DNA of 64,000 nucleotides from an uncultured Corynebacterium sp. (GCF_943914615.1 NZ_CALUCS010000003.1:62001-126000), one strand, 5' to 3'. Shown: positions 15,850-24,138, counted from the first letter of the stretch. Notes: generated by a model from the letters alone, not told the origin. Program-made: numbers and translations.

Positions 15850-16716
15850 ATGACTCAAATTGGAATTATTGGCGGAGGAAACATCGGCGAAGCACTGCTC
15901 GCCGGAATTATTGCGGATACCGATGGTGCCGCAGACGCAAAGAAGATCATTGTCGCGGACCCGTCGCAGGAGCGTCTGGACGAACTCAAGGATAAGTACG
16001 GCATGGTCACCGCCCGCGAGGGGCGCGAGGCCGCCGAAGGCACCGACATCCTGTTCATCTGCGTGAAGCCCAACATCGTCCCCATCGTGTTGGACGAGGT
16101 GGCCGAGGTGTTGGACAGCAACTCCCAGGACACGATCGTGGTTTCCCTGGCGGCAGGCGTGACTATCAACACCATGGAGTCTGCGCTGCCCGCGGGCACC
16201 ACCGTTGTGCGTACCATGCCGAACACCCCGATGTTGGTTGGCAAGGGTGCGATCGGTATCGCCGGTGGTCGCTTTGCCGAAGAGGATCAGCTGAAGACGG
16301 TGCAGGACATCATGTCCAAGGTCGGCGAGGCTGTCATTGTTAAGGAAAAGGAGCTGGACGCAGTCACGGCCGTTTCTGGTTCCGGTCCGGCATACATCTT
16401 CCTGGTCGTGGAAGCGATGATCGAGTCTGCTGTGCAGCTGGGGCTAGCCCGCCCGCTGGCGGAGAAGCTGGCTATCGCTAACGTGCAGGGTGCCGCCACC
16501 ATGATGTCCCAAAACCTTGCAGAGGGCGGGGATACGCCTTCTGTTCTGCGTACCAAGGTCACCAGCCCTGGAGGAACCACTGCGGCGGCTCTGCGTGAAC
16601 TGGAGGAGTCCGGCATCCGCGGAGCATTCTTCCGCGCCATGGAAGCTTGTAAGGACCGCTCCGAGGAGCTGGGGGCACCGAAGCCGGGTGCGAATGCGGC
16701 CAACGGCGATAACTAA
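15850..16716 (+). CDS. proC: pyrroline-5-carboxylate reductase
   Basis: Last step of proline synthesis, NAD(P)H reduction of pyrroline-5-carboxylate. 288 residues, slightly above the usual ~270. The Rossmann start GIIGGGNIGEALLAGI, ILFICVKPNIV, VVRTMPNTPMLVGKGA and VTAVSGSGPAYIFLVVEAM, and the C-terminal SPGGTTAAALRELEESGIRGAFFRAM signature are all intact. ATG at 15850 directly opens the dinucleotide fold. It is followed by about 320 bp without a gene that leads to the BldC-like regulator. Confidence 0.95.
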   Translation: MTQIGIIGGGNIGEALLAGIIADTDGAADAKKIIVADPSQERLDELKDKYGMVTAREGREAAEGTDILFICVKPNIVPIVLDEVAEVLDSNSQDTIVVSLAAGVTINTMESALPAGTTVVRTMPNTPMLVGKGAIGIAGGRFAEEDQLKTVQDIMSKVGEAVIVKEKELDAVTAVSGSGPAYIFLVVEAMIESAVQLGLARPLAEKLAIANVQGAATMMSQNLAEGGDTPSVLRTKVTSPGGTTAAALRELEESGIRGAFFRAMEACKDRSEELGAPKPGANAANGDN

Positions 16717-16825
16717 GAGCGCCTGTGGGCGGTGCGTAGACGTGAGCCCCGCCCAAATGGGGTTAATTTCTTCCCCTCTCCGAGCGACCTCAGTGATCTT
16801 TTTAGACACAACGGTTTAACACAGA

Positions 16826-16866
16826 TCACGCCTGTTCAATCCGGTCACGCTCGGTAACAGGCGTGA
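16826..16866. repeat. perfect 11-bp inverted repeat in the proC/BldC-like gene gap
   Basis: TCACGCCTGTT at 16826-16836 is repeated in inverse at 16856-16866, with a 19-base spacer. There is no T run behind it, so it is not a standard terminator; an operator or a long RNA stem is possible. The rest of the 323 bp gap (16717-17039) holds a weak hairpin behind proC (16745-16764), a possible promoter and the hairpin listed next; no gene is seen. Confidence 0.5.
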
Positions 16867-16928
16867 GCTTGTGGTACCTCGAGTTGCGTAGGCCACAAGG
16901 AGCAATCTGCTCTCAATGGTCACCCTTG

Positions 16929-16960
16929 TTGCACATTATTCACACGTTTCACGTTATGAT
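16929..16960 (+). promoter_or_regulatory. candidate promoter for the BldC/excisionase-like gene
   Basis: TATGAT at 16955-16960 is a good -10 hexamer. A TTGCAC at 16929-16934 is a possible -35 but the 20-base spacing is long, so the -10 is the firmer part. Transcription would start near 16967 and give a leader of about 70 bases holding a hairpin. Confidence 0.35.
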
Positions 16961-16987
16961 GGTTCGCGAGCGATCACGTGTGAAGTC

Positions 16988-17009
16988 CTGCAGGAGGGGA
17001 AGCCTGCAG
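16988..17009 (+). promoter_or_regulatory. leader hairpin with a purine-rich loop upstream of the BldC-like gene
   Basis: A perfect 7-bp stem CTGCAGG/CCTGCAG encloses the loop AGGGGAAG; with the stem bases the sequence reads GGAGGGG, a strong anti-SD complement. It lies 30 bases before the ATG at 17040, too far for normal initiation, so it may serve a short leader peptide or an RNA-level control. Confidence 0.4.
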
Positions 17010-17039
17010 CGCATGAGAGCGCAAAGAAAGTGATGATCT

Positions 17040-17240
17040 ATGGCTAACACCGAAAATGGAACATTTCTGACCGTCGCAGAGGTCGCTGATCTGATGCGCG
17101 TGTCCAAGATGACTGTTTACCGTCTCATCCACTCGGAGGAGCTGCCTGCCGTGCAGGTCGGCCGCAACTTCCGTGTTCGTGGATCCGCTGTCGAGGCGTA
17201 CCTCGGAGCTTCCGAGTACAACCCCGGCCAGACCGGCTAA
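17040..17240 (+). CDS. BldC/excisionase-type helix-turn-helix regulator (Rv0500A type)
   Basis: 66 residues forming one MerR-like winged helix-turn-helix: FLTVAEVADLMRVSKMTVYRLIHSEELPAVQVGRNFRVRGSAVEAYL, the pattern shared by phage excisionases and Streptomyces BldC. The short C-terminus (GASEYNPGQTG) is polar. BldC-class proteins bind direct repeats cooperatively and control development; in Corynebacteriales this gene is fixed between proC and the bS22 gene, so it is a chromosomal regulator and not a phage remnant. Its targets are unknown. It is transcribed alone, with a terminator behind it. Confidence 0.85.
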   Translation: MANTENGTFLTVAEVADLMRVSKMTVYRLIHSEELPAVQVGRNFRVRGSAVEAYLGASEYNPGQTG

Positions 17241-17257
17241 CTAGCGAGACGCAACAG

Positions 17258-17316
17258 TCCCCCCATTTTCGGAGCCAGGTGGCCTAAGCCGCTTGCCCGG
17301 TGGTGGGGGATTTTTG
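17258..17316 (+). terminator. terminator behind the BldC-like gene
   Basis: A C-rich arm TCCCCCC (17258-17264) can pair with the GGGGGA at 17305-17310, followed at once by TTTTTG. The region between can fold further (GGAGCCAGG, GCCCGG). It lies 18 bases past the stop codon. Confidence 0.6.
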
Positions 17317-17445
17317 TTTCTCCAGGGTACTGGGGGCTAAACTGTGGAACATTCGTGTCTACGGATGTGAAGCAACTCTTGCGTGGCAGCCCATTGTGGC
17401 AGCCCCTTGTAGTAGGCAGCGTGCATCCGAGGGCACATCTTCTCT

Positions 17446-17468
17446 ACCGCCGTAAAAGGTCCGGCGGT
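17446..17468 (+). promoter_or_regulatory. hairpin in the leader of the bS22 gene
   Basis: Perfect 7-bp stem ACCGCCG/CGGCGGT with a nine-base loop, 58 bases before the bS22 start codon. Such leader hairpins can bind the ribosomal protein itself or stabilise the mRNA; which, if either, applies is unknown. Confidence 0.35.
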
Positions 17469-17526
17469 GGGGGAGCAGACCTTTAACCTGAAGAGATAAC
17501 TAACCGAGAGAAACGAGGCTTACCCC

Positions 17527-17628
17527 ATGGGTTCTGTCATCAAGAAGCGCCGCAAGCGCATGTCCAAGAAGAAGCACCGCAAGATGCTGCGCCGGACCCG
17601 CGTTCAGCGTAGGAAGCTCGGTAAGTAG
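17527..17628 (+). CDS. 30S ribosomal protein bS22 (AURKAIP1/COX24 family)
   Basis: A 33-residue, extremely basic protein beginning MGSVIKKRRKRMSKKKH and ending RVQRRKLGK, nearly the same as the mycobacterial Rv0500B/bS22 peptide found in cryo-EM structures of the M. smegmatis 70S ribosome, where it binds the small subunit near the decoding site. ORF callers miss it because of its length. It has its own 5' region of ~200 bp and a strong terminator 24 bases behind, so it is a separate transcription unit. The ATG at 17527 has GAAACGAGG just upstream. Confidence 0.92.
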   Translation: MGSVIKKRRKRMSKKKHRKMLRRTRVQRRKLGK

Positions 17629-17652
17629 CCTTTCGCTGCCGCATATAGAAAG

Positions 17653-17702
17653 AAACCCACCGCAGGCGCCCTATGAAAGGGGTGTTGCCACGGTGGGTTT
17701 TT
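17653..17702. terminator. bidirectional terminator between bS22 and the SerB1-like gene
   Basis: Ten-base stem AAACCCACCG (17653-17662) and CGGTGGGTTT (17691-17700) with TT following on the plus strand. The A-rich flank at 17648-17655 gives T residues on the minus strand, so it can serve the convergent HAD gene as well. Confidence 0.8.
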
Positions 17703-17738
17703 GCGTTTCCGGCGAGCCCTAGCACCGCCTAGCGGGCC

Positions 17739-19001
17739 CTAGCGCCGCTTTCGCGCCCACATGCTCGCGCCGCCTGCTAACCCCAGCAGGCCAGCCCCCG
17801 CTGCCAGCCATGCCCCGCCGATGCGCCGGAGTGTGCGGCGCATCCGCCGGTAGTCGCGGATCTCCCAGCCGCGTTCCAGTGCCGCCTTGCGCAGTTTGGA
17901 ATCCGGGTTGATCGCCACGGCAGTGCCCACGGTGGAAAGCATCGGCAGGTCGTTTACGGAATCCGAATACGCGGTGCAGCGCTGCAGATCCAGCCCTTCG
18001 TAGTTGGCCAGGGCGATTACGGCGTGCTTCTTTTCCTCACCGTGCAGCATGTGGCCGACCATCCGCCCGGTAAAACGGCCATCCTTCACTTCCGCCACGG
18101 TGCCGAGCGCGCCTGTGAACCCCAGCTCCTTGGCGATGATCTGTGCCAGCTGCACCGGCGAGGCAGTCACCAGCCACACCTGCTGGCCCGCCTGAATGTG
18201 CATGTCGGCCAGTTCTTTGGTGTCCGGGAAGATGCGTTCTGCGATCGTCGCCGCCCAGATCTCTTGGGCCATTTCGATAACCTCGGACTCTTTGCGCCCC
18301 TTTACCAGAGCCAACGCCTGCTCCCGGCCGCTGGAAATGTCGTCTGCGCTTTCCTTGCCCAACATCCGGAACTTCATCTGCACCCAGATAAAGCCCAGCA
18401 GCTGTTGGGCGGTAAAGAATCGCCGTTTCGCCAGGCCTCGGGCGAAGAGCAGGATCGAGGCGCCCTTGATCAGCGTGTTGTCCACGTCGAAGAACGCGCC
18501 GACTCCGGCATCCTGCGGGATCGAGGGGTCGGGGTGGTCCAAGTGCCGCGGCTTTTCCGCCGATAGCCCCGCGCCCTCCAGGTTGGCCAGCCCGGTACGC
18601 AGCTGGTCGCCCTCGATCGCGTAGCTGTGCGCCAGCTGGTCCAGCTGGGTCTCGCTGAGCTCCCAGAGCGCTTGTGGGGCGCCGGTGCCGTACCCGACCT
18701 GCAGGTTCTGTGTCGTTGCGGTGGGGCGATCGTGTTTTCTGGGTGGGGACGCCACCTTTTCCGCCGCCGGAAGCTCAGTATCGCTTGAGCGCTTCTCGCG
18801 GCGAGGTTTTCCGAAGCGTTCCTCCCGGAACTCGCGGAGGAAGGACTGCACAGTCAGGGACAGTGCGCGCAGGTAGCCCCGCCACTCGCTGCCAATATCG
18901 CGCCATTCCGCCAACAGGCCCGCGCGCTCACCCACGTTCCGGCCGGCGGCCGGGGTGGGGCGATTCGACGGTTGTAGATCAGGCGCTTCATTCACACACA
19001 T
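17739..19001 (-). CDS. SerB1-type HAD-IB hydrolase with N-terminal extension and C-terminal membrane anchor
   Basis: 420 residues. The HAD-IB core lies at about 165-385: motif I FFDVDNTLIKGAS, motif II WLVTASPVQLAQ, the motif III lysine in GEEKKHAVI, and motif IV YSDSVNDLPML. These residues fit a phosphoserine-phosphatase-like enzyme (Rv0505c, SerB1 in mycobacteria), though substrate assignments in this subfamily are weak. The first ~160 residues (charged, with a WRGYLRALSLTVQSFL helix) are extra relative to SerB. The C-terminus ends in one hydrophobic helix (GGAWLAAGAGLLGLAGGASMW) and Arg/Lys, so it is probably anchored to the membrane from the inside. Confidence 0.85.
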   Translation of the reverse strand: MCVNEAPDLQPSNRPTPAAGRNVGERAGLLAEWRDIGSEWRGYLRALSLTVQSFLREFREERFGKPRREKRSSDTELPAAEKVASPPRKHDRPTATTQNLQVGYGTGAPQALWELSETQLDQLAHSYAIEGDQLRTGLANLEGAGLSAEKPRHLDHPDPSIPQDAGVGAFFDVDNTLIKGASILLFARGLAKRRFFTAQQLLGFIWVQMKFRMLGKESADDISSGREQALALVKGRKESEVIEMAQEIWAATIAERIFPDTKELADMHIQAGQQVWLVTASPVQLAQIIAKELGFTGALGTVAEVKDGRFTGRMVGHMLHGEEKKHAVIALANYEGLDLQRCTAYSDSVNDLPMLSTVGTAVAINPDSKLRKAALERGWEIRDYRRMRRTLRRIGGAWLAAGAGLLGLAGGASMWARKRR

Positions 19002-19080
19002 AAAGTTACCCCGAAAGCGCGACCAGGGCGCTGCCGAGAGGTATTAGCTCGGAGCTTTCCGACGGGTAGCATGGGACCCC

Positions 19081-19392
19081 GTGAGTTCCGACAGTATCTC
19101 CCCAGATCAGCCCTATGCCAAACCGTCAGCCCAGCCTGCACGAGTGCAGCTGATCAGCCGCTCGACGTGCGGTTCCTGTGCCCGCGTACACCAGCAAATC
19201 CTGCCTATCGCACACCGCTTCGGCACGACGGTGGAAGTGATTGAGCTGGACCGTGGTGGCGTCACCAAAGAAAAAGAGGAATTGGCACAAGAGTTCGGCG
19301 ACCGCGTGCCCGTAGTGCTCGTCGACGAAGAAGAGGTCGCGTGCTGGGAAATCGACGATGACGAGCTGATCGCGGCGCTGGAGCAGGACTAG
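19081..19392 (+). CDS. glutaredoxin-like DUF836 protein
   Basis: 103 residues with a thioredoxin-like fold: VQLISRSTCGSCARVHQQI holds a CxxC (CGSC) at the normal position after the first strand, and VPVVLVDEEEVACWEIDDDEL gives the cis-proline segment. A likely thiol-disulfide exchange protein, in a mycothiol-using organism; partner unknown. It sits between the SerB1-like gene and hemA as Rv0508 does in M. tuberculosis. GTG start at 19081; the first ~20 residues are Ser/Pro-rich and may be cut by choice of a later start. Confidence 0.82.
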   Translation: MSSDSISPDQPYAKPSAQPARVQLISRSTCGSCARVHQQILPIAHRFGTTVEVIELDRGGVTKEKEELAQEFGDRVPVVLVDEEEVACWEIDDDELIAALEQD

Positions 19393-19542
19393 AACACTAC
19401 CTAGGCGCTATATAGCAGCCCCGTTAACTCGTTTTGGCAACGGGGTGGGTTAAGGGCTACCGTAGACACTCGTAACTACTTGGGGGTATAGCCCCACGCG
19501 CGGCCGTTCCCCAAGTGATCCCCGCAGGAGGCATGAAGACGT

Positions 19543-21006
19543 ATGAGTAGTAGCACCCGGACTGGTTCCGCGTCGGTGTTGCTGGTCGGACTGTCTTTTC
19601 GTTCGGCTCCGGTGACCATGCTGGAGCAGGCGACGGTCGCCGATGCGGATCTGCCGAAAATGCAGCTATCGCTGGTGGATAACGACGTGATCTCCGAATC
19701 GCTGGTGCTTTCCACCTGCAACCGCATGGAGTTCTACACGGTCGCCAACGCCTTCCACTCCGGCCTGGACCACGTGGTGGACACGATCGCGCAGTTCTCC
19801 GGACTGGAGACCACCCAGCTGGAGCCGCACCTGTACGTGCACTACGCGGACTCCGCGGCCGAGCACATGCTGAAGGTCGCCTCCGGGCTGGATTCTATGG
19901 TCATCGGCGAACAGCAGATCATCGGCCAGCTGCGCAGCGCCTACCAGTCCGCCAACGAGACCGGCACGGTGGGGCGAACGCTCCACGACCTAACGCAGCG
20001 CGCACTGCGGACGGGCAAGCGCGTGCACTCCGAAACCGCCATCGATTCAGCGGGTGCCTCCATGGTGTCTTTCGCCGTGGATCAGGCGCTGCGCTACATC
20101 GAACCCGCACGCGCTCTTTCTTCTGTTGTGGATGACGCCCCCTCGTCCCAACCCCTCGCCGGGCACCGCGCGCTGATTATCGGTGCGGGGGCTATGGCAT
20201 CCCTGGCTTCCACCCACCTGGGCAGACTGGGTATCGACCACGTGACCGTGGCTAACCGCACGCTGTCGCGGGCGGAGAACCTGGTGAACCACGCGCGTGA
20301 GGCGGGGGTGGATGCCTCCGCCGTGCCGCTGGACGGGGTGGCCGACTGCCTGAGTGCCGTGGACATCGTGGTTTCCGCAACGGGCGCGGTGGGCAACGTG
20401 GTCACTGAGCGGGACGTGCGCGCGGCCATGGGGGCGGCTGGCACGAAGGTGCTGGTTGACCTTTCCATGCCTGCGGACATCGAGCGTTCCGTGGCGGACA
20501 TCGACGGTGTGAAGCTGCTGAATATCGAGGAGCTCACGACGATGGCCGGCGACCAGGTGCAGGACGAAGACCCGGCACGCGCGATCGTGGCAGACGAGCT
20601 GCAGAGTTTTTTGGAGCAGCAGCGTGCACAGTCCGTGGTTCCCACCGTCAAGGCCCTGCGGCAGAAGGCCGGGGAGGTCATGGCCGAGGAGTTGATGACG
20701 CTGGAGCGCCTGACCCCCGACATGTCGGAGGCCGACCGCGCTGCCGTAGTCAAGTCGATGAAGCGCATGGTGGATAAGCTCCTGCACACCCCAACGGTGC
20801 AGGCCAAGAAGCTTTCCGCCGGCGGTCAGCAGGTCAGCTACCCGGATGCATTGGCTGCCTTGTTCAACCTTCCCAACGGGATGGTGGATTCGGTGACCCA
20901 GCCGGGGCAGGCCGACTCTAGCGCGGCGCAGACCGCGGGAACCTCTGCCCGTGCCGATCAAATTCCAAGCGCTGCCCGCATTAGCCAGGTAGCGAAGGAG
21001 GCTTAA
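19543..21006 (+). CDS. hemA: glutamyl-tRNA reductase
   Basis: First enzyme of the C5 route to 5-aminolevulinate: reduces glutamyl-tRNA(Glu) to glutamate-1-semialdehyde with NADPH. The 487 residues show the catalytic Cys59 in VLSTCNRMEFY, SFRSAPV near the N-terminus, the GEQQIIGQ signature (122-129), a Rossmann domain (ALIIGAGAMASLA) and a C-terminal dimerisation helix region. A 60-residue Ser/Ala-rich tail follows. It leads hemA-hemC-(hemD)-hemB; hemL, which uses its product, lies 8.5 kb downstream. ATG at 19543 with GGAGG 12 bases upstream. Confidence 0.96.
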   Translation: MSSSTRTGSASVLLVGLSFRSAPVTMLEQATVADADLPKMQLSLVDNDVISESLVLSTCNRMEFYTVANAFHSGLDHVVDTIAQFSGLETTQLEPHLYVHYADSAAEHMLKVASGLDSMVIGEQQIIGQLRSAYQSANETGTVGRTLHDLTQRALRTGKRVHSETAIDSAGASMVSFAVDQALRYIEPARALSSVVDDAPSSQPLAGHRALIIGAGAMASLASTHLGRLGIDHVTVANRTLSRAENLVNHAREAGVDASAVPLDGVADCLSAVDIVVSATGAVGNVVTERDVRAAMGAAGTKVLVDLSMPADIERSVADIDGVKLLNIEELTTMAGDQVQDEDPARAIVADELQSFLEQQRAQSVVPTVKALRQKAGEVMAEELMTLERLTPDMSEADRAAVVKSMKRMVDKLLHTPTVQAKKLSAGGQQVSYPDALAALFNLPNGMVDSVTQPGQADSSAAQTAGTSARADQIPSAARISQVAKEA

Positions 21007-21014
21007 GACTTTCC

Positions 21015-22082
21015 ATGTCCGCAACATCTAATGGCGCTAATGCCACCAACGCCGCTAACCGAGTGGCCGATGACGGTCGCACTTTCCTGATCGGCACCCG
21101 TAGGTCTGCGCTGGCGACGACACAGACCAGCCACGTCCGCGCCGGAATGCAATCCGCTGGCTACGCGGCGGAACTGCACCTGGTGCAGACCCCTGGCGAT
21201 GCTTCCCAGGCGGCGCAGACCCCGGTCGCGCAGATCGGCGTGGGTGTGTTTACCGAAACGCTGCGCAAGGCTCTGGAAGCCGGCGAGTGCGACGTGGCCG
21301 TGCACTCCTTCAAGGATCTGCCGACTGCCCCGGATCCGCGTTTCCGTACGGTCGTTCCGCGCCGGGTGGATCCGCGCGAGGTGCTGGTCAGCCGGAACAA
21401 CCAGCCCTTGTTGGAGCTTCCGCAGGGCGCCAAGGTAGGCACGTCCGCACCGCGGCGCGTTTCCCAGATCCGCGCCGTGCGCCCGGATCTGGAGCTCATG
21501 CCCCTGCGCGGAAACATCGATACCCGCATGGGGCGCACGGAAAAGGACCTGGACGCAGTGGTTTTGGCTCGCGCGGGCCTAGAGCGCGTCGGCCAGCTGG
21601 AGCGAGCCGCCGAGTCGGTCGACCCGTCAACGATCATGCCCGCGCCCGCGCAGGGTGCGTTGAGCGTGGAGGTCCGCGCGGATGACGAGGCCGCCTGGCA
21701 AGCCGTCCGCCACCTGGACCATCTCCCCAGCCACATGGCTGCCGTGGCCGAGCGCGCCGTACTTTCCACTCTGGAGGCCGGCTGCACTGCGCCGGTTGCC
21801 GCGTACTCCCAGTGGGTGGAGCAGGAAGGCACAGAAGGCACTGAGCAACGCTACGTCCTGCGCGTATTCGGTGGCGTGTTCGCAATGGACGGCTCCCGCA
21901 AGCTGGTCCGCAGCGGCGAGGCCGCCTTCGACATTCCGGACCCGACTGCGGACGAGGGATTCCCTGCCGCCGAGGAACCCCGCTGGCGCGAGTGCATAGA
22001 TACGGCCAGAGCCATAGGCACCGACATAGGTAGAGCGTTACTCGAGGACGGTGCCGCCGAGTTAGTGGCTGAGGCCGAATAG
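21015..22082 (+). CDS. hemC: hydroxymethylbilane synthase (porphobilinogen deaminase)
   Basis: Joins four porphobilinogens into hydroxymethylbilane. 355 residues. Substrate-binding and catalytic segments are present: FLIGTRRSALATTQT, CDVAVHSFKDLPT with the catalytic Asp, VGTSAPRRVSQI, RGNIDTRMGR, and Cys257 in LEAGCTAPVAAY that binds the dipyrromethane cofactor. The start ATG is eight bases past the hemA stop, so the two are probably one transcript. The first ~20 residues (Asn/Ala-rich) are extra. A GC-rich inverted repeat (about 22095-22110) follows the gene. Confidence 0.96.
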   Translation: MSATSNGANATNAANRVADDGRTFLIGTRRSALATTQTSHVRAGMQSAGYAAELHLVQTPGDASQAAQTPVAQIGVGVFTETLRKALEAGECDVAVHSFKDLPTAPDPRFRTVVPRRVDPREVLVSRNNQPLLELPQGAKVGTSAPRRVSQIRAVRPDLELMPLRGNIDTRMGRTEKDLDAVVLARAGLERVGQLERAAESVDPSTIMPAPAQGALSVEVRADDEAAWQAVRHLDHLPSHMAAVAERAVLSTLEAGCTAPVAAYSQWVEQEGTEGTEQRYVLRVFGGVFAMDGSRKLVRSGEAAFDIPDPTADEGFPAAEEPRWRECIDTARAIGTDIGRALLEDGAAELVAEAE

Positions 22083-22228
22083 CTTTTTCTTCGGGAGCGC
22101 CCCCTGCGGCGCCCCGCTCCTCAAACTTCACCGGCACCGTGCACGTAGCCCGGGGCTACACGCGCACGGCTGCCCCAAGCAGACTTTTAAGACACAATTA
22201 CAGACCCGACAAGTTAGAAAGTTCCACT

Positions 22229-24103
22229 ATGACCGATTCCGGAAATGCCCAGGTAGGAGGCGCTGATTCCGCCGCAGTGGCGGCAGTCGCCGACCTGGCA
22301 CCCACTGGATGCGGCCGGATCCTCTTCGTGGGCGCGGGCCCCGGAAACCCGGAGCTGCTGACCATCCGCGCGCGCGACATTCTGGAGACCACCGCCCATG
22401 CGTGGGTGGATCCGTCGGTATTGGAATCCGTGCAGAACATCATCGCCACCCGTCTGCCGGTGCCGCAGGAGAAGCTGGATGCTGCCGAGGTGGAGTGGGA
22501 GGCGAAGGTCAAGGCCGCCAAGGAGGCCGGTGCGCGCCGTCGCCCGCCGCGCCCCGCCCCGCCGACTGCTGCGGAGATCGTGCTGGCTGCCCCGGCGGAC
22601 GCCGACCCCGAGATTGACGCAGAGGCAAGTGCAGGAGCCGACACAGATACTGGTGCAGATGCCGGCGCAGAGACCTACGGCGAGCCGGTGCCGGATGCCG
22701 TCGCCCCGGACGTTCTAGCCGAGCAGATGGTTGCCTGCGCCAAGGCGGGCAACGACGTTGTCCGCCTCGTCGCCGGCAACCCGCTAAGCAACCCGGCGGT
22801 CATGCACGAGCTGCAACACGTCGCAGCTAGCTCCGTGGAATTCCAGGTCATCCCCGGAATGACCGGTTCTGTGGCCGTTCCCGCCTTCACGGGCATCGGT
22901 CTTGGCCCGGACGTCACCGAGGCCGATGTGCGTGGCGGCGCCGACTGGGATCAGCTGGCTGCCTCCGGGCTGCCGTTGATCCTTACCGCCGCCCCGGGAG
23001 ACCTGGCAGCCATCGCGCAGGAGTTGAAGGCTCGCGGTATCGCCGGGACTACTCCGGCGACCGTTACGCTGCACGGCACCACCCGCCGCCAGCGCAGTTA
23101 CGATGCGACCCTGGATACGCTGAAGTCCATCACCACCCAGTCCGGCCCCGCCGCCAAGGATGGCGAGCTGCCAGCCGAGCTGATCGTCACGCTGGGTTCC
23201 CAGGTGGGCAACCGCTCCAAGTACTCCTGGTGGGAAAACCGCGCCCTGTACGGCTGGACCGTGCTGGTGCCGCGCGCCAAGAACCAGGCCGGCCCGATGA
23301 GCGCCCGCCTAGCCTCGCACGGCGCTATCCCCGTGGAGGTGCCCACCATCTCCGTCGAGCCACCCCGCAGCCCCGTGCAGATGGAGCGCGCCATCAAGGG
23401 CTTGGTCGATGGCCGTTACCACTGGATCGTCTTTACCAGCGTCAACGCAGTGAAGGCCGTGTGGGAGAAGCTGCGCGAGTTCGGACTCGACGCCCGCGCC
23501 CTGGCGGGCGTGCGCGTGGCCGCCGTGGGGCCGAAGACCTCCCAGGCAGTGAAGGATCTGGGAATCACCCCGGAATTGCTGCCGAAGGACGACGCACGCA
23601 ACGCCGCGGGTCTGGTGGACGTCTTCCCGCCACACGACCCGGACTTGGATTTGGTCGACCGCGTGCTGCTGCCGCGCGCCGACATCGCCACTGACGTGCT
23701 GGTCGACGGCCTAATCGACCTGGGCTGGGACGTAGAGGACGTCGTGGCCTACCGCACCGTCCGCGCCGCCCCGCCCAGCCCGGAGATCCGCGACATGATC
23801 AAAACCGGCGGCTTCGATGCAGTGTGCTTCACTAGTTCTTCGACTGTGAAGAACTTGGTGGGTATCGCGGGTAAGCCGCACGCGCGCACCATTATTGCCT
23901 GCATCGGACCGATGGCCGCACAGACCGCTCGCGAGCATGGCCTACGCGTCGACGTCATGCCGGAGGCCGCTGGTGTGCCGGAGCTTGTGGACGCCCTCGC
24001 TGATCACGTGGCTGACCTGCGCGCTAAGGGACAACTTCCGCCTCCGCGGAAGCGGAGGCGGCGTCGCAAAAAGACGAGCGAGAAGAAGGACACCGGGGCC
24101 TAA
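22229..24103 (+). CDS. hemD: fused uroporphyrinogen-III C-methyltransferase-like / uroporphyrinogen-III synthase
   Basis: 624 residues in two domains. The N-terminal part resembles SUMT/CobA methyltransferases: ILFVGAGPGNPELLTIRA (31-48) and VIPGMTGSVAVPAFTGI. An acidic Ala/Asp insert (about 120-160) breaks it, and the RLxGGDP motif is changed to RLVAGNP (179-185), so methyltransferase activity is in doubt. The C-terminal part (about 345-590) is uroporphyrinogen-III synthase: WTVLVPRAKNQ, PHARTIIACIGPMAAQTAREHG and AVCFTSSSTVKNL. A basic tail (RKRRRRRKK) ends it. The frame is open 30 codons upstream, but the ATG at 22229 has TTAGAAAG before it. Sits 146 bp after hemC. Confidence 0.9.
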   Translation: MTDSGNAQVGGADSAAVAAVADLAPTGCGRILFVGAGPGNPELLTIRARDILETTAHAWVDPSVLESVQNIIATRLPVPQEKLDAAEVEWEAKVKAAKEAGARRRPPRPAPPTAAEIVLAAPADADPEIDAEASAGADTDTGADAGAETYGEPVPDAVAPDVLAEQMVACAKAGNDVVRLVAGNPLSNPAVMHELQHVAASSVEFQVIPGMTGSVAVPAFTGIGLGPDVTEADVRGGADWDQLAASGLPLILTAAPGDLAAIAQELKARGIAGTTPATVTLHGTTRRQRSYDATLDTLKSITTQSGPAAKDGELPAELIVTLGSQVGNRSKYSWWENRALYGWTVLVPRAKNQAGPMSARLASHGAIPVEVPTISVEPPRSPVQMERAIKGLVDGRYHWIVFTSVNAVKAVWEKLREFGLDARALAGVRVAAVGPKTSQAVKDLGITPELLPKDDARNAAGLVDVFPPHDPDLDLVDRVLLPRADIATDVLVDGLIDLGWDVEDVVAYRTVRAAPPSPEIRDMIKTGGFDAVCFTSSSTVKNLVGIAGKPHARTIIACIGPMAAQTAREHGLRVDVMPEAAGVPELVDALADHVADLRAKGQLPPPRKRRRRRKKTSEKKDTGA

Positions 24104-24138
24104 CAATCCCGTCCGGGCGCGGGAGTAGCATCGTTGGC

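Noticed and set aside
17040..17240. Reading the excisionase-like gene as a prophage remnant
   Set aside because: No integrase, attachment site or other phage gene is near; the gene has a fixed place beside proC and bS22 in Corynebacteriales, like BldC-type chromosomal regulators.
19419..19445. CCCCGTT/AACGGGG hairpin behind the glutaredoxin-like gene as a terminator
   Set aside because: No T run follows it (TGGGTTAAGG), so I could not call it; it may still be a weak stop or part of the hemA leader.
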